Notes under the pieces: model-generated | Databases searched by the model: none | The model's input: only the letters and a program-made list of their open reading frames with translations | What the model was told of the DNA's origin: nothing | Assembly: GCA_037903475.1 (NCBI GenBank) | Contig: JBAJFG010000467.1 | Location: forward strand, 1 to 64,000 | Direction: 5' to 3' | Source: Ancylostoma caninum | Lineage: Eukaryota > Nematoda > Chromadorea > Rhabditida > Ancylostomatidae | DNA: 64,000 bases | In this document: piece after piece, positions 56,470 to 64,000 of the stretch | Layout: each line of letters opens with the position of its first letter | Position numbering within the stretch: the first letter of the stretch is position 1 | Position numbers and translations under genes: made by a program

Positions 56470-58945
56470 CGAGGGTGGGTTGAAAAATTTCCGGAATGAC
56501 CACCAAGGAAGCAGTGTTTTCCATTTGTTTCTATGCCGTTGTATAGAGAAATCCCCCATATGAATTGATTATAAATACCAACTCGATCTGCCGAACAGCC
56601 TGGTTCTGGCAGGCCTTCTAGTCTGCCAACTTTGATTATCTTCAATTAGAGGTGAATGCAAAGTTCGAGCGGTCAACAAATCTCTCCAGATAAAGAGGAA
56701 GATCTCATGTATACGAAATATCTCCGATGTACTGACTTTGGAGACCCATCGCCTACATTGCCCACTCTTAGCTTTCTAGCCTGGATAAGCGAGAATTGCT
56801 GCACACAGGCAAACTCATGACCATGTGCAGGATTCCGAAAGAAGGTACTACACCAGAAAACGTGAATAAATTCCTCGATATGGATTTCGCAGACGGGCGG
56901 ATGATTGTGCACAGAACTGAACGATGTGTGCCACATTCGCTCAACTCTGAACAAAAACACGTTCCAAAATGGCGTTGACTATACAAAAGCTTCTGATTCA
57001 ATCCCTTTGGGTCTGCTTTCCATAAAACTCAGGGCATACGGACTGAGTGGCTGTCTTTTGAAGTTTTTGGAAGCTTTTTTGAATGGACGATCACAAAGAG
57101 TGCTGGTTGATGGTACTTTCTCCGACAGTTATTTTACTCCTAGCGGAGTCCCTCAAGGGACTTGTCTAGGGCCGTTAATGCTCTTACTCTATACAAATGA
57201 TCTGCCTCAAAACCTCACTGATGGTGTTCATTGTTCCATATACGCTGACAATTCTAAATTTTTCTCCATGAATGATACAACTGCCCTCCAACAAGCACTT
57301 GATTCCCTTTTTGCCTGGTCTAACAAGTGGCAGCTTGATATATCCTACGAAAAGACTACCATCATGTGCATTGGTCGCAGCAATCCAAAAACCTGCTCAT
57401 TCCATCTAGGAAATCATCAGCTGTGTATGTATTCCAAATTCAGTCCGTGATCTTAGAGTGACCTACTGCGATAAGCTTTCATTTGACAAATATATCGAGG
57501 AAATCACATCCAAGGCGTATGTAAGGTCAAACTTCATCCTGCGCGCATTTAAAACCCCCAATGTGAACACCCTTTTTGGTCTCCTTTTAACCTACGTACG
57601 ACCAATTCTTGAATAGTGCACTCCACTCTGGTCACCCTCTAAACAGGACTACGTCGAAAAGCTCGAAAAAGTTCAAATCAGATTTACAAAGCAAGTATTT
57701 GCAAGGAATGTCAGGATAGTTATTCAAAACGGTTAGCTCGTCTAAATAGTAGCACGTTGCAACAGAGAAGAATAATCTATGATCAGACCCTTCTTTTTAA
57801 GATTATAATGGAAATAGTTGATATTGATAAACAAGTGCTTCTGAGATTCTCTAGCTTGAACGGAAGGACTAGAGGCCATCATTCACGGATTGCCGTAGAG
57901 CGATTTCACACTCGACAATTCCGCGACTCATTCATAGGGCGTGCACCTAAGCTATGGAATGAACTGCCACTGTCTCTGTTGCTATCAACTTCTCCAGCAA
58001 AGTTCGGTGAAGGTCTCTTAACCTTTTACAACAAGGTGGTTGCTTTTGACTTTACGTTTTGTCATTCTTCTTGGCATTCACGGGCTGATCTTTTCAGGAT
58101 TTCCTTCAATCACGTTCCTCCTTCCAGTTTCCTAATGTTTCTTTCTAATGCTGAAGTTGTAATTTTTTCTTCCCTAATGCTCTGTCGTGACTTCCTACTG
58201 AGTTGTTCGCTTATGATGTTTGATAAGCACATGACATTCCGGAGTAAAGAATGACCTTTACTAACTAAGCTGATGAGCCCCTCAGTGAAGCCGACATGTG
58301 AGCATTGGTGGTGTTGACGAACCTACCAAGTTGGCACCCGGAGCCGCTTTCCACCCTCTGCGACTTGCATTGCTGGCCGGCCACTGCTCTTCGCCACCAA
58401 CAGTCTCACTCCCTACCCCGTAATTTCACCTAGGCTGTGTTTAGTACTATCGGTCTATTTGATATCGATTTTTCTCATCCTGGTATGAATGCATTGTTAC
58501 CGATAATTACGAATAAATGAATAAATGAATGCCAGTTCATTGAATCACCCGAATAAGGAATAGAAAAAAAGCGCCGCATCTCCGCAACGTTATGGCCGTA
58601 CATTCGAATGCCAACACAAGCCACAAAATTGAGAAAAAAAAGTGAAATTCTCTCTCATCCACTGATTCTTTAGCACTTGCTTGCTAACGCCTCTGTCTTC
58701 CCTCAGAGCTCAGAGCCTCCCTGTCCAGAAAGAAATTCGGATCGAATGAACAATTATTCTCGGCCGTATGAGGTTGTTGAGAGGAACTCGAAAAAAATCC
58801 TTCGCAGGGAAAGAATTGAAAACAGAAAAGAGATGGAACCAAGTGTGCTGAGCTTCGACAGGATTTAACTAAAAAATAACCCAAGAACTGGATCTGAATT
58901 GTTTTGTTTTTATTGTCATTCTGGGAACTTTTCAACCCACCCTCG
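56470..58945 (+). mobile_element. Mariner element split by a LINE insertion
   Basis: Left end 'cgagggtgggttgaaaaatt' after TA 56468-56469; right end is its inverse 'aacttttcaacccaccctcg' before TA 58946-58947. About 30 bp of TIR agrees at both ends with few mismatches ('ccggaatgac' and 'ccagaatgac' follow). The outermost right part (58700-58870) retains a transposase C-terminus-like frame ('RKKFGSNEQLFSAV'), but the catalytic region is missing. Nearly 1.6 kb of the interior is a LINE, so the mariner remnant itself is about 0.9 kb. The solo end at 2160 is from the same family. Confidence 0.85.
56975..58530 (+). pseudogene. CR1/jockey-clade LINE, 5'-truncated reverse transcriptase
   Basis: RT motifs in order: 'DYTKASDSIPLGLLSIKL' (56977-57030), 'LEAFLNGRSQRVLVDGTFSD', 'SGVPQGTCLGPLMLLLYTND', and the active site 'SIYADNSKFF' (57235-57264), where the second catalytic aspartate is asparagine (codon 57250-57252). 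The frame breaks near 57430-57450 and resumes at 57757 with the CR1-type C-terminus 'RRIIYDQTLLFKI', 'RTRGHHSRIAVERFHTRQF' and 'APKLWNELPLSLL'. The 3' end near 58510-58530 is a short (AATAAATG)n tail, typical of CR1/L2-like elements. No endonuclease or ORF1 is present, consistent with 5' truncation on insertion. Confidence 0.9.
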
Positions 58946-59329
58946 TATCTGAATGTCAGATTTAAGATTCGTCGATATCTTCTTTTTTCAAGGAATTTTT
59001 GAAGCTATGTGCATAGTTCTTTGATATTTGAAGTGGCAATACGTTGCATTGCAGCTTGCAACATTTCCTCACATAAAGAATCTCGCCAGCTCAAGAATGA
59101 GCTACCTCTTGATGTATTCTGCGTGTTATTTATTTTCCTTGCTTTCATTTCAGTGGCCAGAACAGGATGACAAAGTCGAGAGTATGATTCCTTCATGGCT
59201 CGTCTGTACGTAGGATCTCAAAACATCCTCTACACATTTGATCTTACACAGGTTCGAATCATTTTTGGAATTGGAATGGAAAAAGTTCTCTGTACACAGA
59301 GGGCGTATGTGTGCATTATACATGTGACC

Positions 59330-59470
59330 GAATCGAATACATTCGACGAAATTTTGGAATATTCGAATAATTCATTCATTCGGCTTTTCAAAGAATGGGC
59401 ATATTCGAACTATTCATTCATTCGGGTTTTCATAATTAGAGTTATTCGAATTATTCGTCTATTCGGACAC
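59330..59470. repeat. AT-rich TTCGAATA-type motif cluster
   Basis: Repeated 'attcgaa', 'attcattcattcgg' motifs similar to 2596-2675. The 130-residue frame at 59195-59587 that crosses it is therefore doubtful. Confidence 0.65.
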
Positions 59471-59516
59471 CTAGAGAAAGCTAGTATTCGGAGGGGGGTA
59501 AAGAGGCTCCCAAGGC

Positions 59517-59762
59517 TTGCTGACAGTCATAGCCTGTCTTGGAGCCTGTACCCTGCGGAGATTTTGCGTGTTTGCTGCAGCGGATAGCGGCCACGCCCAT
59601 CGCCCCGCCCACATACCAAGTCCATGTGCAGAGTTTGAGGGGAAAGCGGAAGTCGAGAAATGGAGGAGTGATGTCCAAGAAAGTTCAAATAAAGCTGCAA
59701 TTCAAATTTTAAAAAAGATCGACGGTTTTAAGAAATTAAACATCAAGCCAGGGCTTATTTAA
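59517..59762 (+). CDS. Possible exon of an unidentified gene
   Basis: An open plus frame with no good ATG ends 'CAEFEGKAEVEKWRSDVQES', 'SNKAAIQILKKIDGFKKLN', 'IKPGLI' before TAA at 59760. The last 50 residues are helical and lysine-rich, with protein-like composition. An AG near 59619 could be an acceptor. Family not recognised. Confidence 0.3.
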   Translation: MLTVIACLGACTLRRFCVFAAADSGHAHRPAHIPSPCAEFEGKAEVEKWRSDVQESSNKAAIQILKKIDGFKKLNIKPGLI

Positions 59763-59960
59763 CATGCTGATCATGAATTTAATATCAATTTTGTATCAAA
59801 GTGCCATTTCTGAAGATTCCAAGCCTTTGCAGTAGATACCACTTTTTCAGAATCTGCTGAATCTTTGTAAGCTGGGGTTATTCGACGTTCTTATCTCGAG
59901 TTCTGTGTCTGTTTTGTATCGTGATGTCCTTTCTTAACAATTAATGCACGGTTGCGTAGC

Positions 59961-60143
59961 TTAGATAAATCCAAAACTCCAAAAGCTCATCACTACATAG
60001 GATGCTTTGTAGGATTTTTCTAGAATTTCCTGTTCTCCATTTACATTTGCATTTTCTCCAACGCAATCGATCACTAATCCATCGCCCGATGAGGTGTAAG
60101 AAAGGCCCCGCAGGTACGTGCTGTGCACGCAAGCATACCTCAA
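59961..60143 (-). CDS. Possible exon of an unidentified gene, doubtful
   Basis: A minus frame reads 'RGLSYTSSGDGLVIDCV' then 'GENANVNGEQEILEKSYKAS' before a stop. An overlapping second minus frame is equally open, so support is weak. Confidence 0.2.
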   Translation of the reverse strand: MRYACVHSTYLRGLSYTSSGDGLVIDCVGENANVNGEQEILEKSYKASYVVMSFWSFGFI

Positions 60144-60649
60144 GGATACAATGCCGTCAGATCGCCACTCTCTTCCTGTTTTGTTAGCATTGATTTGAAA
60201 CTAAGAATGAATGCAACAGTGAAATAGACTGCGGACTCTGAATGTGAAATGAACTGGTATTTAGTAATATTCATAAAAAATCTCAATTACTAGATAAAAT
60301 TGTTCCCACAGGAAACTTTCTATTTTTCATACATTTTTCTTGTGACAAGATAGGGAGCGGAGAATCGTAAAAAAATGTGTTTTTGTGTGCATCGAGATCC
60401 TACTATATTAAAAAGATTAGGTCGGTAAGCCCCGAAAACGGGTCTTGTACTGCGCGTCGACTCTCAGCGCGTTGTCGATACGCGGCGCCGTGAAACTTTG
60501 GCTCCGCCGCGTTTCTTATCCAGACAGCTGGATGACCCTTCCTCAGACAAACCATCGCTGGTCGCGCGCACCTGTTTGAGGTCTCCGCGAGAAGCGACCC
60601 TTGCTTCGCTTCGCGCGGAGCAGAAGGAAATAGTACAGTTTCAAAGACG

Positions 60650-61240
60650 CAGGTCGGTAAAGTCGCTCGCTTCTGCCGGAGCACAACTTCGCTGGGCGCG
60701 GAGCAGACGAGGGACGATTTTCGAAGGACGCAGACGACGAAAGACGCTCGCTGGGCGCGCGCGACAACATCGCTAGGCGCGCGCGAGAACACATCTTCAC
60801 CAGCAAGAAATACGAAGCAACATCTGTGGGAGTCCGCCGGTCAGGGCGGCCGGCAGTTCCAGTTTTAGATGGCGTGAAGGCAATATTATTTTTTAACCGC
60901 TAGCCTCATCCATTGAAGGGGAGGTCGTGGCGGCCATTTTTGTAAAGGTTGGTCATGCACCATCAATACATCTGTGTGTTGGACTCTTGTCGCTCAACGT
61001 TAAACACCTAGTCACCATCCGGTATTGACCGGTTGTGACATCGTCGCTGGGCGCGCGCGCCGATCTCGCAAGGCGCGCGCGACAAACTCGCAAGGCGCGC
61101 GCTCCAAATTCGCTGGGCGCGCGCTTCTATCTCGGTCGCTCGGCGCGCGCGACAAACTCGCTGGACGCGCGCCCCAATCTCGCTTCTGCCGGGGCCTTAC
61201 CTGCGCGTCCAGCGAGATTGTCGCGCGCGCCCAGCGAGGG
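60650..61240. repeat. GC-rich CGCGCG repeat array
   Basis: Irregular units of about 25 bp built on 'ctcgctgggcgcgcgcgaca' occur at 60690-60785 and densely at 61040-61240, partly in inverted orientation at the ends (61200-61240). The arginine/alanine-rich frames on both strands are composition artefacts. Confidence 0.85.
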
Positions 61241-61259
61241 TTTGTCTGAGTCATAACAT

Positions 61260-64000
61260 TGCCTGGGGAAAGTCACCCAATCCGGCATCTCACTAAGGCT
61301 CGCCTCTCGTCCGGCCTACTCTGTCTCTAGCCGCGCGCGGCGTTCGCGATTCGGAAGATTAAAATAGGTCCACGAAAGCGGGGAAAATTTAAACTTGGTT
61401 CACAAAGCCAGTGCAAGAACAACATAAGACGGCTAGAACCTTCTTATCTACCAAATAAATTTTCTCCAAAAAAAAATTAGTATGGAATTCTATTGTGTTA
61501 CTCTATTCACGCATCAGGCCTACTTCTGGTCAACCAAACAATAAAATTCAAGTAGCATTTCTGACGTCTTGGCTAACGTTTTCTCCCGAAGTCGAAGTCA
61601 ATGCTGCTTCGAACGACGGCAAACTTAAGCATCCTTGAAATCAGCTGCATAGGACCTTCTAAAGTTTAGTAAAATCTATAATACAGCCTAGAAGCAAAAA
61701 GTATTGCTCCAATTTCGCAAAAATGACTCAATTTTTTTAGATTTCTGTAGAATGAATTGAATAAAGTGATGTTTGAAAATTTATGAAATAAAAATTGAGC
61801 TAGAATGTGGGTGTCAGAAATGCCCATTGAGGTTCAGAGTTGAATTGACATGTGGTAGGCCTGGTTAATATCAGTCATTGACCAGCGAACCTATCATTTC
61901 AAGATTTAAAAAAAAATCTTGCTACGGAAGATCACTAACTTAATAAGCGTTTTAATAATTTAGCTCGAATGTTAACAAACTCCTATAAAAATTGAATGCT
62001 CGATGGTAACTCCTATAAGACTTTTAACTTCCAAGCTTTACTGTAGCTGTAGATATGCACGTGTTTTTCTGCTTATCTTAGACAAACGTGCGTTCACATC
62101 AATCCCTCTGTACACGAATGTTGGTGGCATAATAATGCATCCAGCAATACATTTCCATCCTGCATTTTCCCTTCGGCTAGCCCCCGCGATACCAATCATA
62201 CCTCCGAGATGGTTTTCGCACCTCAGATGCACAAATGAGCCAGCGCGGATCACCAAACATGGCAGTATTTTGCATAAAGACACAGTTTAAATTCGAAAAG
62301 GTAATTGAGAAGTTTTAGAAGTTGTTATACTGCAGTTAAACATTAATGTACACAATAATAGGCACTTCTCAGACCAAAAGTCTCCAATTGTCGTGAATTT
62401 TTGAAAAAAGTAGAAATTTTCAAATCTAGTGGAATTTAAGAAAACAGCGGCGCAACGCCCTCTTTGCGTCCGTGGTACCGTACTCTGAAATTCTTTTTTT
62501 CTGCGAAATTCGGCTCATAGAGCTTCCACAAGCGTTGATTTGATCGCACGCAGTGACGCGTTAAGGAGGGGGTAAGGGGGGGGGGACTGGTCTGAGATAC
62601 GGTACCGGTGACTGCCGGTGGCGCTCACACTTGGCTCGCACCTCTAATTATCCGGCTGTCTGGGTAAGAAACGCGACGATCCCCGAAACTTTCGCAAGCA
62701 TCGCATTGTGAATTTTGGTCTAAATTTTCTAACTTTTTGTGTGTTTTGCATTGTTATATCGCGTTTTTCCTGTTTATTTGGAATGAGGTATATACTCTTT
62801 GTTCAAGCATTATGTTCTATTCCCTGATTCCGTGATTTCGTTTACGATTTCTTTGGTGTCTAACGGAGCGCACTTCATTTTTTGAATGTACTCGTTAAAT
62901 ACGTTGTTCGATCTAATCGTTTCGTCTTCAACGGATTTCTGGAATGCTTTCAGGAGTCCCGCGAATCAACATTGGCATTTCTTCTCCAGATGTTCATGAG
63001 GGAGATTGAATACAGCATTGCGAAGTATGTATGTACGCGACTATTGCTTCGTCCATTAGAGGCTTGAACAACTATGTGGTGGGATTCGAGGACTAACGGT
63101 GAACCTCTTCAGAACAAACAGATCCTTTCCTTCAATGATTTAAATCCTATACAGCTGCTTCAGAAACAGAGAAGCATCATTTTTTTTTTCAATTGAAATC
63201 TCCAGTTGTTCATGTTTATGTTTCCGTAAAAGGGTTACAAAGCAAAAATTCAAGATGAAGCACTGATACTTTGGGTTAGATTACGTATGTAGGAGATGCG
63301 AATTTATAACTGAGCAATATTAGCTGACATCCGCTTTTTGCGCAGAAAGTGCCCTTAGGTTCTCTCATCAGACTCTGCATTCGAACCAGCTAGACGTTCG
63401 ATTAATCTGTGTCTGTCGGACACTGACTTTTTTGCCTACCTACTGACTCTTTATGACGTGTCCGCCATGTATATGAGTAAATCCTTTTTGATCCTATCCT
63501 TTTGAAAGTGCATCCCAGGGTATGCCCAGATACATCCATTGCAGAATGAATTATAGTCCATTCAACCGGCAGTCAGTATTGATGGAAGGATCATGGACTG
63601 AAACGCGGCCACTTTCAATCAATATAAAGCATGCTTGATAGTGAACAGTCGCACCACTCACCTCCAGTCCGTGAATACACCACTACCGACTCCTTTCGGA
63701 ATGCCTGGCGATGGAAGTGATAACGGTAGCGAGATAAAAGCGTATCTGTCAACGTAGGAATGAATACCTAGAAGGGCACAGACACCGGTAATCTTCATAG
63801 CCGCGGGCAGTCCACTGCTGTTGGACACACATCTTTCCGAATATCGCCCTCACTTCCATCGTTGAGTGTTGATTCATTCTAAACTGGCAGAGCCGGGAAG
63901 CATCCTCAGAGATTCTAATATCATCTTCGTTCGTTTGACTCCATACAGAGGCATGTAAAATAAAATAAGATAGAATAGGACATGAAGGTAAAAATAGGTG
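61260..64000. other. Gene-poor end of window
   Basis: Mostly AT-rich sequence. Apart from the frame at 62038-62283 nothing gene-like was recognised. G-run at 62572-62584. Confidence 0.35.
62038..62283 (-). CDS. Unidentified ORF
   Basis: An 81-residue minus frame contains 'HLRCENHLGGMIGIAGASRR', 'ENAGWKCIAGCIIMPPTFVY' and 'RGIDVNARLSKISRKT'. The glycine-rich, well-mixed composition is unlike the surrounding AT-rich DNA and looks like a real conserved exon, possibly of a nucleic-acid-binding protein. I cannot name the family. A second, shorter frame overlaps it. No adjoining exons found. Confidence 0.3.
   Translation of the reverse strand: MSLCKILPCLVIRAGSFVHLRCENHLGGMIGIAGASRRENAGWKCIAGCIIMPPTFVYRGIDVNARLSKISRKTRAYLQLQ

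Noticed and set aside
58268..58300. Hammerhead-like CTGATGA after the LINE
   Set aside because: The following bases do not form a separate stem II followed by GAAA; the only hairpin reuses core bases.
60403..61256. Arg/Ala-rich frames on both strands
   Set aside because: Composition artefacts of the CGCGCG-rich array.
1..64000. CRISPR arrays, bacterial operons or viral genomes
   Set aside because: No spaced direct repeats of CRISPR type, no Shine-Dalgarno-led gene runs; the genes have introns. The retroelement genes are endogenous, flanked by target duplications and broken.

Overview
The window looks like nuclear DNA from a parasitic-type (clade V, strongylid or hookworm-like) nematode. This is inferred from three things. 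Genes have short AT-rich introns with (T)TTCAG-like acceptors. Apparent trans-splice acceptors lie 0-5 bases upstream of start codons. There is a nematode-specific transthyretin-like gene and a density of decayed transposons typical of these genomes. I see no bacterial, viral or organellar genes, no convincing tRNA or rRNA gene, and no CRISPR array.

Host-type genes are few and widely spaced. They are: a three-exon transthyretin-like secreted protein (minus, 3298-3775); a BTB/BACK/kelch-type propeller gene (plus, 6037-9806) with a mariner relic in one intron and a probable frameshift; an unidentified three-exon 3' gene end (minus, 15657-16194); an unidentified plus-strand 3' gene end (about 18202-20338); the first eight exons of a cdk-12 orthologue (minus, 23576-27562), with RS-rich and proline-rich regions and the kinase glycine loop; and an isolated N-terminal exon (minus, 34671-34770). 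The rest of the cdk-12 kinase domain was not found in the window.

Most of the remainder is mobile DNA. A PIF/Harbinger-type locus (about 11460-15385) has a four-exon MADF gene converging on a multi-exon DDE transposase gene. The MADF gene sits between about 396-bp inverted repeats, and the transposase exon carries a 462-bp TTAA-flanked MITE. Three hAT-type non-autonomous elements have exact 8-bp target duplications (32177-33714, 37282-37562, 40486-41749). A complete but inactivated Ty3/gypsy LTR element spans 42213-48998, with LTRs, PBS, PPT and a GCGC duplication. A Penelope-like element with RT and GIY-YIG endonuclease lies at 50176-52195. A 5'-truncated CR1/jockey-like LINE is nested in a mariner at 56470-58945.

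Repeats include a 50-bp minisatellite inside a 589-bp tandem duplication (21394-22745), with a relative at 4806; a 1.5-kb imperfect palindrome (29110-30590); a pair of 1.1-1.5-kb inverted copies 37 kb apart (508-1985 and 38173-39262); and a GC-rich, CGCGCG-rich array (60650-61240). The strongest signals are the nested and two-gene transposon architectures. I found nothing that compels a wholly new system. Exon boundaries are by eye and have not been checked against transcripts.
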